In this document: piece after piece, positions 49,187-58,451 of the stretch
How the letters are laid out: each line of letters starts with the position of its first letter
How positions within the stretch are numbered: the stretch's first letter is position 1
From: Segatella hominis
GTDB taxonomy: Bacteria > Bacteroidota > Bacteroidia > Bacteroidales > Bacteroidaceae
Length of the DNA stretch: 64,000 nt
NCBI RefSeq assembly: GCF_019249725.2
Contig: NZ_CP137559.1
Coordinates: 3,041,001-3,105,000, forward strand
Direction of reading: 5' to 3'
Position numbers and translations under genes: made by a program
Notes under the pieces: generated by a model
What the model was told of the DNA's origin: nothing
The model's database searches: none
What the model saw: the letters and a program-made list of their open reading frames with translations, nothing else

Positions 49187-50653
49187 ATGGAAAGAATAGC
49201 AAAGCAGGTTTTGAACGTCAGGGGACGTAAGGGATGCGCCGCCGCTCTCAGCCGTGAATACCAACGCAACTGGAGCGACAGGGCATGGCAGGTGGCTATT
49301 GCAAAAGGCAACTATGACCTCGGTAGACAGCATCTGAACTTCCAGATTTCCAAGGGAGGAAAGATAGCACCTATCGACAAGAGTAAGTCTATTCCACAGT
49401 TGATGGCTGAGAACTTGGCAGCTCGTGGCATCAAAGACAAGAATGAGGGGTTGGCAGAGCCACGCTTCAGAACTGTAGCGGATTTCATTTTTAGCGGTTC
49501 ACAGTGGAAGATGCGAGAACTTGCCTTCGGTGAACAAAAGGTTGTATTTAAGCCTGGTGACAACAAGGAAAATTATGCCGTCAAGCGTATGCCTGAGATT
49601 GAGCAATGGGCGACGGACATTTATAATTTTGTCGCAGGAAAGTATGGTGAGGAGAATATCGTTGCCTTCTATGTACACTTGGACGAGACTTCACCACACA
49701 TCCATTGCGTTCTTTTGCCAATCAAGGACGGCAAGTTTGCCTTCAAAGAAATCTTCGCAGGTGCCAACAATCGGGAATATAGTCAACGTACATCGAAACT
49801 TCATGACGAGTTGGCGATGGTCAATGAGCCTTGGGGACTGGTGCGTGGAACGAGCCAAACGGAGACTCGGCAACGACACAGACCTACGGAGGAATACCGT
49901 AAACACCTGTCTGAGGAATGTTCTTCAAAGGAAGAGGAGCTGGAAAACCTTAACAAAGCTGTAAGCGACCTTCGGGTGGAAATAGCACTGGCAGAACGTC
50001 GTGTGAAAGGTCTCTCTTCTATGGTGGAACATCTGGAAGAAGAGAAACATCAGAAGATGTTGGAGATTGACAAGTTGAAGATGCAGATTGCCAACAAGGA
50101 AGGAGATAGTTCCATCCTGTCGCAGAAGTTGGAAAAATTACAAAATGAGTTGGCTTCCGTTGATGAGAAACTGGCTGACAAGAAAGACAAGCTCGCTGTA
50201 GCTGACCGGCAGTTGGATGAGTTGAACAAGGACATGGAGTTTGTCAAGGAGCGGACAGAGACGCTTCGACAGGATGCCATGCAGTTCTCTCGTGAAGCTC
50301 AGACTGGTGCTGGCACACTTATCAAGACAGCTATGTTGGAAAGCATGGTCACTGACTACCGTTCCAAGATGGCATCGTTGCCACCTGAAATCAAAGTAGC
50401 ATTTGACGGTTCGCCATTGGAAACCATAGCCGAGCACACCGCAGAAGTTCTGCATTGTGCCACATTATTATATCTTGGCTACATCGACCAAGCCACGACT
50501 TTTGCCGAAGGACAAGGTGGCGGAGGCGGTGGCAGCAACGACATGAAATGGGGGCGCAACGATGACGAGGATGACAGGCGTTGGGCGCACCGCTGCCTTG
50601 CGATGGCAAACAGGATGATGCGACCGAAAGGCAGCAAGGGTAGAAAGCGTTAA
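49187..50653 (+). CDS. MobV family relaxase
   Basis: This 488-residue protein nicks and covalently carries the transferred strand. The N-terminal region (residues 1-60) is the MobV DNA-binding part, and VAFYVHLDETSPHIHCVLLPI (about residues 158-178) is the HxDE...PHxH metal and catalytic signature. A long coiled coil (about 240-400, rich in Leu, Lys and Glu) and a Gly-rich linker (GGGGGS) precede a basic C-terminus. I chose the ATG at 49187 because upstream codons overlap the presumed oriT and look unlike the family. There is no conjugation ATPase nearby, so mobilization probably needs other machinery or genes outside the window. Confidence 0.9.
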   Translation: MERIAKQVLNVRGRKGCAAALSREYQRNWSDRAWQVAIAKGNYDLGRQHLNFQISKGGKIAPIDKSKSIPQLMAENLAARGIKDKNEGLAEPRFRTVADFIFSGSQWKMRELAFGEQKVVFKPGDNKENYAVKRMPEIEQWATDIYNFVAGKYGEENIVAFYVHLDETSPHIHCVLLPIKDGKFAFKEIFAGANNREYSQRTSKLHDELAMVNEPWGLVRGTSQTETRQRHRPTEEYRKHLSEECSSKEEELENLNKAVSDLRVEIALAERRVKGLSSMVEHLEEEKHQKMLEIDKLKMQIANKEGDSSILSQKLEKLQNELASVDEKLADKKDKLAVADRQLDELNKDMEFVKERTETLRQDAMQFSREAQTGAGTLIKTAMLESMVTDYRSKMASLPPEIKVAFDGSPLETIAEHTAEVLHCATLLYLGYIDQATTFAEGQGGGGGGSNDMKWGRNDDEDDRRWAHRCLAMANRMMRPKGSKGRKR

Positions 50654-50682
50654 TAGAAAAAATAATCGACAAATTGAAATTT

Positions 50683-52086
50683 ATGATTAGAAAAGCAATA
50701 TTTATGATGGCATTGTGCCTATGCGGACAAATGCAAGTCAATGCAGAGACTATGGATGATGGCACGGATGATTTGGTGCCGTCTGGCATAAATGAGGATA
50801 TGCTCCGACAGATTGAGCCTACATACCTCAAAGAAGTGGCAGTTCCTTCTGCATGGTCTTCCAACTGGTTCGTTGGTGTATCGGGTGGCACTTCCGCTTT
50901 TGTAGGAAAACCGCATGGTAAAGGAAACTTGTTCGACAGGATGAAACCTTCCCTGGCAATAAAGGCAGGAAAGTGGTTCACGCCAGAGATTGGGGGGCGG
51001 TTGAGTTTCCAAGGTTTTCAGTTCAAGGATGCCAGCAAGAATGTCCGTGATTACAAGATGGTTCATGCGGATTTTCTTTGGAATGTGACCAATAGTTTTG
51101 TCAAAGACCATGCCACCACACAAAGATGGGGATTCATTCCGTATGCTGGTTGCGGTATTATCCATAACGAGGATAACGGCAAGAGTCCGTTTGTCATCAA
51201 CTATGGAGTGCTTGGACAATATCGTTTAACAAAGCGTTTGGCAGTCAACATGGAATTGGGTGGTGCAACCACATTCCGTGACTATGACGGCGTGGGCGCA
51301 TCCAATAAGTTTGGTGACAATTTGTTCACCTTGTCTGCCGGACTGACTTTCAACATCGGAAAGGTCGGTTGGAAGAAGGTTGTAGATGCCGCTCCTTATA
51401 TCAACCAGAACAAATGGCTGGCAGATTACACCAATGAATTGTTGGCTCGCAACCAAAAGTTAAGCAAAGCTTATGCGGAGGATGCAAATGTCATCGCTGA
51501 GATGAGAAAAATCTTGGAGATCGAAGGATTGCTGAAAGCCTATGCCGACCGCCTGACATATTATGCGGATAGTACGGAGTATTGCATATACCCGAAAAAT
51601 GACTACAGCGGTTTGAACTCGCTCCGTGCAAGATTGGCTCACAAGGATTGGAATGGCATGGGAAAACCAAAAACAAGCCGCTCTCTGGAGTATAGTTTCT
51701 CCGTTTCTGATTCTGTTTCTTGGAACAAATACGTTGCAGAAATGGCAGGTGGAACCAAGTGCATCGGTTCGCCAGTGTTCTTCTTTTTCAAGATTGGAAC
51801 CACGCAGTTGGTTGACGTTTCACAGATGGCAAACTTGGATGAGCTTGCTCGTGTAGCAAAGGCTTATCATCTCAAAATTTCCGTTGTTGGTGCTGCCGAC
51901 AGTGCCACAGGAAACGATGGCATCAACAATCCTCTCAGCAAGTCAAGAGCGGATTATATCACGCAACAGCTTGTGGCAAGAGGCATTGACAAGTCCATGA
52001 TAATATCAAAAAGTAAGGGCGGTATTGATAAGTATTCACCAATTGCAGTCAACCGTCATACGGCTGTCAGACTATTTGCACAGTAA
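50683..52086 (+). CDS. OmpA family outer-membrane protein
   Basis: This 467-residue protein has a signal peptide (MIRKAIFMMALCLCGQMQVNA). A beta-barrel-like middle (GVSGGTSAFVGKPHGKGN, WFTPEIGGRLSFQGFQF, GFIPYAGCGIIHNED) is followed by a helical linker and a C-terminal OmpA domain. The OmpA signature reads ISVVGAADSATG...NPLSKSRADYITQQLVARGI with an Arg pair able to contact peptidoglycan. The next ATG upstream (50674 frame) adds only three residues. It follows the relaxase gene closely and may serve mating contact or surface exclusion. That role is inferred. Confidence 0.88.
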   Translation: MIRKAIFMMALCLCGQMQVNAETMDDGTDDLVPSGINEDMLRQIEPTYLKEVAVPSAWSSNWFVGVSGGTSAFVGKPHGKGNLFDRMKPSLAIKAGKWFTPEIGGRLSFQGFQFKDASKNVRDYKMVHADFLWNVTNSFVKDHATTQRWGFIPYAGCGIIHNEDNGKSPFVINYGVLGQYRLTKRLAVNMELGGATTFRDYDGVGASNKFGDNLFTLSAGLTFNIGKVGWKKVVDAAPYINQNKWLADYTNELLARNQKLSKAYAEDANVIAEMRKILEIEGLLKAYADRLTYYADSTEYCIYPKNDYSGLNSLRARLAHKDWNGMGKPKTSRSLEYSFSVSDSVSWNKYVAEMAGGTKCIGSPVFFFFKIGTTQLVDVSQMANLDELARVAKAYHLKISVVGAADSATGNDGINNPLSKSRADYITQQLVARGIDKSMIISKSKGGIDKYSPIAVNRHTAVRLFAQ

Positions 52087-52180
52087 ATGTGTTTTACTAT
52101 CATTCATACGATAAGCGGTAATCTGCAAAACAATGATTATCAAAAGAAAGAGTCCGTTCGTGATGAATGGGCTCTTTCTG

Positions 52181-52684
52181 CTATTGGTTGTTTTGTTCTT
52201 TCTCCTGTCGCAATATCTTGTTTATGACAGTGATGACTTGCTCTTGTATATAAGCTTTGAACATCGTGTCATCCTTTATGGCAAAGTCCAACTGTTCATA
52301 TACTACAGTATTGACAGAACTTCTGAGTTGTTTTAACTTGTCATTTACTGGTATCTGTCGATGGGCTTGCCAATAGAACGTAACTTCATCTTGCACTATC
52401 GCTTTCAACACCATTTTCTGTTCACGGCTGAGTTTCTTGAAAGTCTTGTTTTCTCGTTCTTCGTTGTTGCCATATAAAATATTATCGATATATTCATCGG
52501 CATCAACAATCTCAAACTCATTGTCCCCGAAAGGCAAGTCCAAAATCTTCTTGTTGCTTTTCTTCATCTCACCCATGCACTCCTTACAGATGTGTTGGAC
52601 ATGACCTTTCCCCGAAAATGACTCGTTCGACTTGTATTCACCACAAATCTTACAGTAATGTCCTTTATGCTTCTTCTTTGCCAT
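52181..52684 (-). CDS. Zinc-ribbon protein, last gene of the NTase/PP2C operon
   Basis: This 167-residue protein starts KKKHKGHYCKICGEYKSNESFSGKGHVQHICKECMGEM, with two CxxC pairs forming a zinc ribbon. The rest is acidic and helical with no known domain (LSREQKMVLKAIVQDEVTFYWQ). Its start lies 13 bases after the PP2C stop, so it is in the operon that begins with the AbiEi-like gene at 55184. It may sense or bind nucleic acid or ribosomes, but there is no direct evidence. Confidence 0.75.
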   Translation of the reverse strand: MAKKKHKGHYCKICGEYKSNESFSGKGHVQHICKECMGEMKKSNKKILDLPFGDNEFEIVDADEYIDNILYGNNEERENKTFKKLSREQKMVLKAIVQDEVTFYWQAHRQIPVNDKLKQLRSSVNTVVYEQLDFAIKDDTMFKAYIQEQVITVINKILRQEKEQNNQ

Positions 52685-52697
52685 ATCTCTTATCTTA

Positions 52698-53336
52698 TCA
52701 AGGGTTATGCAACTGTATGAGAATGCAGGATGCATCATCTTCCAAGTATTCTATACGACTTGGCAATTTGTTTTCTACTATAACAGAATCTATGCAATCC
52801 TTGGATTGATAAAATCCATCTGTACATAAAAACAACAAGTCCATGTCTGATATTTTCGTTTCTTGAATGGATATAGGGTTGCGGAAACCTCTTCCATTCA
52901 CACAACGAGTCAGAAAGGTACAATTATCACCTTCCTTCTGGTGGTCTTCAGTAAGTTGATGTATACCTTTTTCTTTTTTGTAATATAGACGGACATTTCC
53001 TTGCCATGCGTAATAGGCAGTATCATCTTTTATGTATAAGACGATAACTGCTGCTCCCATTTTGCAACAAAGAGCCTTGCATTTATCTGCAACAGCAATG
53101 TCTGCTTGTTCAAAAGCCTTTACTAACAGCTCTCTTATATCCACAGAATTATGTTCTGCCAATATTTTATAAATACTTTGTGCAACAGTGGCAGCTGCGA
53201 TCTCACCATATTGTAAGCCACCCATACCATCGGCAAGGATAGCGATGCAACTCCCATCTTGTAATTGTTTGCACAAGATAAAATCCTGGTTTGTATCACA
53301 TAAGCCTTTTTGACTACAATAATTTATATCTATCAT
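52698..53336 (-). CDS. PP2C-type protein phosphatase
   Basis: This 212-residue enzyme is a PPM-family phosphatase that removes phosphate from Ser/Thr. Motifs are GLCDTNQDFI (Asp18), AILADGMGGLQYGE (Asp36), AWQGNVRLYY, and LLFLCTDGFYQ (Asp near 185), giving the metal-binding aspartates. Its ATG overlaps the stop of the nucleotidyltransferase gene by one base (TAATG type), so translation is coupled. A phosphatase inside an AbiE-like operon is unusual and suggests that phosphorylation controls the toxin or antitoxin. No kinase gene is visible nearby. Confidence 0.88.
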   Translation of the reverse strand: MIDINYCSQKGLCDTNQDFILCKQLQDGSCIAILADGMGGLQYGEIAAATVAQSIYKILAEHNSVDIRELLVKAFEQADIAVADKCKALCCKMGAAVIVLYIKDDTAYYAWQGNVRLYYKKEKGIHQLTEDHQKEGDNCTFLTRCVNGRGFRNPISIQETKISDMDLLFLCTDGFYQSKDCIDSVIVENKLPSRIEYLEDDASCILIQLHNP

Positions 53337-54187
53337 TATAAATCCCTTTCTTCTGTAGCAGAGCGAAACACTTCTGAAATGACTTGCCATGTTCTCCTTA
53401 CTTGGTCATAATTCAAACCCGATTGAGAATTGAGAGTTTGGCTTATCAAATAGCTTCTCTCCTCCAACTGCAATTCCTCGTCAATTTTGTCTGCATAATA
53501 TACAAGTTGGTCTCGGTTCAATAACTTTGCCAAATCGTTTGCCAGCCAATAGCCACCAGCTACATATTCGTCAAAATCTTCCCAATCATACACTTCCATA
53601 TACGCTTCTCGATCCAAGTTTGCCATAAGGTAGTTGTCCAATATGAACGACATATCCTCTGCATCCTTGTTTGTGGTTAGATGTCTGTCCATCCAAGCAT
53701 TGAACTTCAGCAAGAATAATCCATGCAAAGAAGCTATCTTTACAGTGAATCTGTCATCAATACTAACCGTTATAGCATCAGAAAGCACTTCGTCAAACCC
53801 TTTTACGGACATGGCAATTGTTTCTTCGGGTGGCCAATAGATGTTGTCATCTTCCTTGGCGACATATCCGTATGGAACAACATCTATCTCATAGTCACCA
53901 TAATAGAAGCGTTGGTGTTTTGCCTTGTCCTTCTCGAAACCATCCGTAATCAAACTATTTTTGATTTTGTCAAATTCCTGCCAGTTTGGAACAGCTATAG
54001 CCAAATCCAAGTCTCTTGTCTTTCTACGTGATGACGTGTTCAGCATCTGCTGCATGACTATATCTCTAGCGGTGGCTCCTATGATAAAGAAGTCGTGATC
54101 CATTCTACGGAAGCTATCTGTAAGTTTCTCCAACAAATCCACAAGAAATGGATTGTTTATCTTTTCACTCGAAATCTTTAAGCTCAT
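53336..54187 (-). CDS. AbiEii-like nucleotidyltransferase toxin
   Basis: This 283-residue protein has a DNA polymerase beta-like nucleotidyltransferase core. IIGATARDI (residues 35-43) is followed by TRDLDLAIAV (Asp59 and Asp61) and YEIDVVPYG (third Asp near 98). AbiEii/MenT-type toxins with this core add nucleotides to tRNA or other targets and are neutralised by AbiEi. The start overlaps the antitoxin gene by 23 bases and the stop overlaps the PP2C start. Length and layout fit the family. Toxicity is inferred, not shown. Confidence 0.85.
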   Translation of the reverse strand: MSLKISSEKINNPFLVDLLEKLTDSFRRMDHDFFIIGATARDIVMQQMLNTSSRRKTRDLDLAIAVPNWQEFDKIKNSLITDGFEKDKAKHQRFYYGDYEIDVVPYGYVAKEDDNIYWPPEETIAMSVKGFDEVLSDAITVSIDDRFTVKIASLHGLFLLKFNAWMDRHLTTNKDAEDMSFILDNYLMANLDREAYMEVYDWEDFDEYVAGGYWLANDLAKLLNRDQLVYYADKIDEELQLEERSYLISQTLNSQSGLNYDQVRRTWQVISEVFRSATEERDL

Positions 54188-55184
54188 TCTTTAATATGCG
54201 TTGCGCAGCCTCCAAGCAGCGACTATTGCCACTACCCATCAAGTCTGCATAGATTAATATAGCAGGAACAGTTCTGTTGTCTGTTTCCCAATTCCAAAAT
54301 TTGTTGTACAGATGAATTTCCCCATTTGCATCTTGCTTGACGACACCTGTTCGTATAAGATGTGCTGCAGGTATTTCCGTGTATATGTCGAAAATTCCTG
54401 GTTGTAAGTAGCCATCCGTCAAGTTTGCGGCAGGTTCTCCTCCCCATGACATGCCCTTTGGCAATGCTATGTTTTTCCACTCATTTTTATTCGCTTCTGT
54501 TCGAAATGCCATTGCGCCTACCAGCAATTTGGGTTTCAATACTTCATTGTAATTGCTAACCCATAAGTCAAGCAGTTGTTTTTTGTCTTTTATTATGCGC
54601 CCGTTTTTAGTGTCACAAACAAAACCACGTCTTGCAAGTTCATCCAAAACGTTTTTTACGCTTCCCAAAGATACACCAATTTGCTCTTTTATCTCTCGAT
54701 AAGGCTTCTTTATATTGTCTGCATCTTGCAACAGATAAAACACGACCTTCAATCCTGCATCTTGAAACACGGGATAGGTTTTCACCTTGGATTCTGTATT
54801 TTTCCTTCCTTGATTAAATATTTGGAAAATCAAGTTTCCTGCCTTTGTATATCTGACAAGGCAGTTTCCTGCACAGTCCAGATAGTTGATACCTCTGTTT
54901 GCCAATTCTGTTGATACCTGCGGCGTGACGTATTGCGTAACAAGCAAGATTTGCTGCTTGTCATTGTTCATCGTTTGCATAGTCGCTAATGTCGGATTTA
55001 ATGTGGCCTTGGTTATGTTTTCCCTTACATGACACACAAAATCTATATTCATTATCTTAACAGTGACATCATTTTCATTGGTACAATTTACTTTGACGGC
55101 TGTTGTTGACACAACATCCCCCATAGGAAGGCTTGCTCTAAGAGCATCCAATGCTTGGTTTATTATGATATTGTTTGCCATCAT
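54165..55184 (-). CDS. AbiEi-like antitoxin/transcription regulator
   Basis: This 339-residue protein contains a winged helix at about residues 160-195 (KKPYREIKEQIGVSLGSVKNVLDELARRGFV). An N-terminal alpha/beta part with NRGINYLDCAGNCLVRY resembles AbiEi-type proteins. Type IV AbiEi proteins repress their own promoter by binding inverted repeats and block the NTase toxin. Here the promoter region carries a GTTCAAT-TTG-ATTGAAC inverted repeat at the transcription start. The toxin gene overlaps its 3' end. The next upstream ATG codon adds one residue only. Confidence 0.85.
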   Translation of the reverse strand: MMANNIIINQALDALRASLPMGDVVSTTAVKVNCTNENDVTVKIMNIDFVCHVRENITKATLNPTLATMQTMNNDKQQILLVTQYVTPQVSTELANRGINYLDCAGNCLVRYTKAGNLIFQIFNQGRKNTESKVKTYPVFQDAGLKVVFYLLQDADNIKKPYREIKEQIGVSLGSVKNVLDELARRGFVCDTKNGRIIKDKKQLLDLWVSNYNEVLKPKLLVGAMAFRTEANKNEWKNIALPKGMSWGGEPAANLTDGYLQPGIFDIYTEIPAAHLIRTGVVKQDANGEIHLYNKFWNWETDNRTVPAILIYADLMGSGNSRCLEAAQRILKNELKDFE

Positions 55185-55200
55185 TTTATGTTATTTGTTC

Positions 55201-55330
55201 AATATATCAGTTGTGTTCAATTTGATTGAACGTTGCAAAGATAATGAACAAAACTTAAACGAACGAACTTTTTGTTCAATATTTCATCTTGTTCAATACT
55301 ATTTAACATAGTGCGAAGATTGAACAGGGA
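55201..55330 (-). promoter_or_regulatory. Promoter and GTTCAAT operator array of the AbiE-like operon
   Basis: Minus-strand TATCTTTG (55236-55243) is the -7 box. The perfect inverted repeat GTTCAAT-TTG-ATTGAAC (55215-55231) covers the expected start point. Further GTTCAAT half-sites occur near 55197, 55274, 55290 and (inverted) 55320. This is the arrangement expected for autoregulation by an AbiEi-type repressor. Confidence 0.75.
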
Positions 55331-55743
55331 TATTTTCAGAAATACAATTCCCGAAAAGTGACACAAATGACAAAAAACGGGAATGCTCGAACTGTATATG
55401 CCGGTTCTAACAGATCTCTCTATTATCAAAAAGCGGTAATCTTACCAGTTTTAGTCACTACACATCTCCCAACCCCCTTCATCCTCCCTTGTTTTTCCTT
55501 AGCAAATTTAGTTCAGCCCACCAGACCGTCAAGTATCGCCTTGCTATTGGCTGGTTATTTCCTTAGCAGCCTTCCGCCAATCAAAGATTGGGGTATTCCA
55601 ATGAAATAATCATCCAATTCCTTGTCTTGTCTGTCTCCATGCCTGAACTCTTGATTGCACGTAAAATCAATTCCTTTGATGAAGTCGTAAAGGCTTCTAT
55701 AATAGGGAAGAAAAAGAAGTTTCACAATTTAATCCGAACAGAT

Positions 55744-56046
55744 ATGAATGATATGATTAACGAAAGAGACAAGGAGTTTGCCAATGAGTTTTCACGCTTC
55801 GTGAACGGCAAGATGTGTTCCGCATCCAAGGTGGGTGCAGAGTTTGCCAATGACCACCGCTTTCTTGTAAACGAGAAGTTCAAGGTGATGATGGCTTTCA
55901 TGGAGCAGTTGGCAATAAACTATCAGAAGGGCTATTATGACCTTCGCAATGAATGGGCTTGCACTTTGGCACATGCAGCCATTGAAGCCTTGCGTGAGCA
56001 GCAGCTCTACTATCCATCTTCATCAGAGTATTCACCCAATAAATAA
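55744..56046 (+). CDS. Element protein of unknown function (about 100 residues)
   Basis: The protein is soluble and helical (DMINERDKEFANEFSRFVNGKMCSAS) and resembles no known family. The start is uncertain: the frame is open from 55588 and an ATG at 55639 would give 135 residues. I prefer 55744 because the upstream codons look unlike the rest. The gap 55331-55743 shows only two TTTCCTTAGCA direct repeats and no clear gene. A DUF2958 gene follows 7 bases after its stop. Confidence 0.55.
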   Translation: MNDMINERDKEFANEFSRFVNGKMCSASKVGAEFANDHRFLVNEKFKVMMAFMEQLAINYQKGYYDLRNEWACTLAHAAIEALREQQLYYPSSSEYSPNK

Positions 56047-56053
56047 TGCAGTT

Positions 56054-56428
56054 ATGACAAGCAGATTGATTACACCACAGTTGGCGGAACAGTTCAAGCA
56101 ATATCCGCTTTATTCACAGGACGGCAAGAAGAAGGATGCCATTTGCCAATGCGTCTTCTTCATCGGCAAAGTCCGTTGGTATGTATTGGAAGGTCAGCCG
56201 GAAGGCAATGACTTCACGCTGTTCTCTATCGTTGTCGGTCTTGCCGATACAGAATATGGCTATGCTTCCATCAAGGAAATGGAAAGTATCAGCGTGGATG
56301 TCGGACATAACCTTCCCAAGATACCGATATTGCAGGACAAGAGCTTCAAGCCTTGCCCAATCGGAAACATTCCCGACGAGAGATTGCAGTCGTTTCTGTC
56401 TGACATGTATGACAGGGAAGAAGTTTAA
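56054..56428 (+). CDS. DUF2958 family protein
   Basis: This 124-residue protein begins MTSRLITPQLAEQFKQYPLY and has VRWYVLEGQPEGNDFTLFSIVVGLADTEYGYASIKEMESI, the DUF2958 pattern common in plasmids, phages and conjugative elements next to ArdC-like genes. Its function is not established. The ATG at 56054 gives the family N-terminus. It is followed after 52 bases by two more small genes on the same strand. Confidence 0.82.
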   Translation: MTSRLITPQLAEQFKQYPLYSQDGKKKDAICQCVFFIGKVRWYVLEGQPEGNDFTLFSIVVGLADTEYGYASIKEMESISVDVGHNLPKIPILQDKSFKPCPIGNIPDERLQSFLSDMYDREEV

Positions 56429-56480
56429 ACCATTCATCAGCCGTAGGCTTCTTGCCTATGGCTGCTAAAAATCAAAATAT

Positions 56481-56852
56481 ATGATACAGCAAAAGATAAC
56501 GGAGATAGCCGAAATATTAGGATGGAGCGTTGATTTCTCCGAGCCACAAAATGGCAAGACAGATGTAAACTTCGCCAAATATACTTCCTATGGTCAAGAT
56601 TTCAATTTCAGCGTGGAACTTGAAGACAATGATATGGAAGCCTTCATCGACAATATCCATGAGTATTATGAGAACTTTGATGTTGACGAGGAAGCGTACA
56701 TTTGGATTGGCTCAGACGGTCACGGCAAAAATGGCGCACCTTACCACATTGCCGATATAGTCAAAGACATGGAGGAAGCCGAAGTCATGATGGCTGACCT
56801 TTATGAGGCATTCAGACAATATTATTCACAGTTGGAACTTCAAGCCGTATGA
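56481..56852 (+). CDS. Acidic element protein (123 residues)
   Basis: This strongly acidic protein (FDVDEEAYIWIGSDGHGKNGAPYHIADIV) has the composition of DNA-mimic or antirestriction-associated proteins, but no family is recognised. Its stop overlaps the start of the next gene (ATGA), showing translational coupling. It belongs to the rightward operon with the DUF2958 gene. Confidence 0.65.
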   Translation: MIQQKITEIAEILGWSVDFSEPQNGKTDVNFAKYTSYGQDFNFSVELEDNDMEAFIDNIHEYYENFDVDEEAYIWIGSDGHGKNGAPYHIADIVKDMEEAEVMMADLYEAFRQYYSQLELQAV

Positions 56853-57130
56853 CAATAGAACAATATCTTTACCGCCTATGTCGAAACATTCTCAATGAGC
56901 GTTTCGACTGGCGCAAATACCTTACCACCCGAAGCTATTTCGGCAGAGACCTTTGCGTCACTCAGCTCCATGTCTCCTATGGACAAATCGGCTATACCAT
57001 CCATTTTCCTTACTCTCGTGACCCAATGCCCGAACTCGCATATGATTGGGAAATGGACGACCTCACCATCGATGAGAAAGATTGGCAGAAATGGCTATCA
57101 CCCGAAGAAGATGATGAGGAGGAAGAATAA
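56849..57130 (+). CDS. Small acidic-tailed element protein (93 residues)
   Basis: The N-terminal part is basic (YRLCRNILNERFDWRKYLTTRSYFGRD) and the tail acidic (SPEEDDEEEE), again suggesting nucleic-acid or protein mimicry. It starts four bases before the end of the preceding gene. The operon ends at a strong bidirectional terminator 14 bases downstream. Confidence 0.6.
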   Translation: MTIEQYLYRLCRNILNERFDWRKYLTTRSYFGRDLCVTQLHVSYGQIGYTIHFPYSRDPMPELAYDWEMDDLTIDEKDWQKWLSPEEDDEEEE

Positions 57131-57143
57131 AACTCCCAAAACG

Positions 57144-57195
57144 AAAAATCCAAGATGCCTACACATTATTATATATGTGCGCATCTTGGATTTTT
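57144..57195. terminator. Bidirectional terminator between the small-gene operon and ardC
   Basis: AAAAATCCAAGATG (57144-57157) pairs with CATCTTGGATTTTT (57182-57195). An inner ACACAT/ATGTG pairing lies in the loop. A- and T-runs on both sides let it serve both convergent operons. Confidence 0.92.
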
Positions 57196-57219
57196 GCATG
57201 TTTGCCACAGATTGACCCG

Positions 57220-58446
57220 TTACCGACGGAACGCAGACCGTGCGACTTTTTCCTCTTCTACATCAGTCTGCTCATTATCATTTGATGATGCAGATTGCTT
57301 CATGTCCTTCGCTTCCTTTTTCTCATCTGATACTGAAGCTGCAACATCCTCACTCTGTTGTTCCTTCATTTCCAAAGACACTTCGTCTATTCTCTGCGTG
57401 AGAATAGACGTTGCCTTTTTCACATCCATCAAGGTGGTCTTGATGAAACTTGGCGACTCCTTCAGACTGCCGAGCCATGATTTCAGATAGGCGGCACTGT
57501 CTTCCTTCAGATTCTTGGTCATGCCATACTTCTGACACACCAACGCACTGCCCAACTCTGCAACAAGTTCCTCCCTTGCATATTCATCTGAGCCAAAGCC
57601 CGATTGAGGATGCAAACGGTTCAACTGATTTTCTGCTCCTGTCGAGTGAACCATCTCATGAAACGCTGTTCCATACCACGACTCACCGTCTTTAAACTGT
57701 GCCTTCTCAGGAATGGTTATCTGGTTGCGGGAAATGGAGTAGAACGCATTGTCCTGGTGTTCGATGTTGATGGGGCAAATCCACTTCTGTTCCTTGAACA
57801 TCTTATCTACGGCAGGAAACGAGTACATGTCACCTTCCTGCACCAATGCTTTCTCTGGCTTGTTCTCGGCTTCTAACTTGGCATACAGTTCGGGTCTTGC
57901 CTCCTTCAAATTGGTCTGTGCCACATTGAAGACTTGGTACACATTCAACTTCGGATAGACATTATACTCCTTCTGCTCCTCAGCACTCATTCGCTTGTAG
58001 TCGTCATAGGGTATCTTTTCTTTTGTCTCCTTGTGTACAATGGTGAAACTTGTCAGCATCACGGGAAAACTCTTCTCTCCCTTATTGATGCCAACCTTGG
58101 GCAACGGCTCGCCATTGGCATCCACCATCTGCTTCTTGTTACCTTGCTTGTCGGTCTGATAGTTCAAACCCACTGCACGGTTAAAGGTGCAGAACACTGG
58201 CAACTCGTAGCCTTTCTTCTCGCAGAGCATGGTGAGCAACAAGGCATTCATGCCGTTATACTCCCTGCCAGACAGGTTCTTCGGCCAACTCAATGTACCT
58301 TCCGTAAACCAAGGCTTTTGCCATCCGTCCTTGCTTCCCAACGACTCGATTTTCTCTATCATCATGTTGGCGAAGGTGTCCAAGGCTCTGTCCTCAGCAT
58401 TCTTTCCATCGCCATTATTCTGTGGACTCTTATTGTAATATGCCAT
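57220..58446 (-). CDS. ardC: ArdC-like antirestriction protein with metallopeptidase domain
   Basis: This 408-residue protein has an N-terminal ssDNA-binding ArdC-N domain (NLSGREYNGMNALLLTMLC, PVFCTFNRAVGLN) and a C-terminal zincin-like domain. The latter has WYGTAFHEMVHSTGAENQL (HEMVH, about residues 262-266) and DEYAREELVAELGSALVC with the third ligand. ArdC proteins protect incoming single-stranded DNA from restriction and may cleave host factors. A Glu/Asp/Lys-rich tail follows. It starts the leftward run's last gene pair and directly follows a tandem OB-fold gene (5-base gap). Confidence 0.9.
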   Translation of the reverse strand: MAYYNKSPQNNGDGKNAEDRALDTFANMMIEKIESLGSKDGWQKPWFTEGTLSWPKNLSGREYNGMNALLLTMLCEKKGYELPVFCTFNRAVGLNYQTDKQGNKKQMVDANGEPLPKVGINKGEKSFPVMLTSFTIVHKETKEKIPYDDYKRMSAEEQKEYNVYPKLNVYQVFNVAQTNLKEARPELYAKLEAENKPEKALVQEGDMYSFPAVDKMFKEQKWICPINIEHQDNAFYSISRNQITIPEKAQFKDGESWYGTAFHEMVHSTGAENQLNRLHPQSGFGSDEYAREELVAELGSALVCQKYGMTKNLKEDSAAYLKSWLGSLKESPSFIKTTLMDVKKATSILTQRIDEVSLEMKEQQSEDVAASVSDEKKEAKDMKQSASSNDNEQTDVEEEKVARSAFRR

Positions 58447-58451
58447 ACTTG

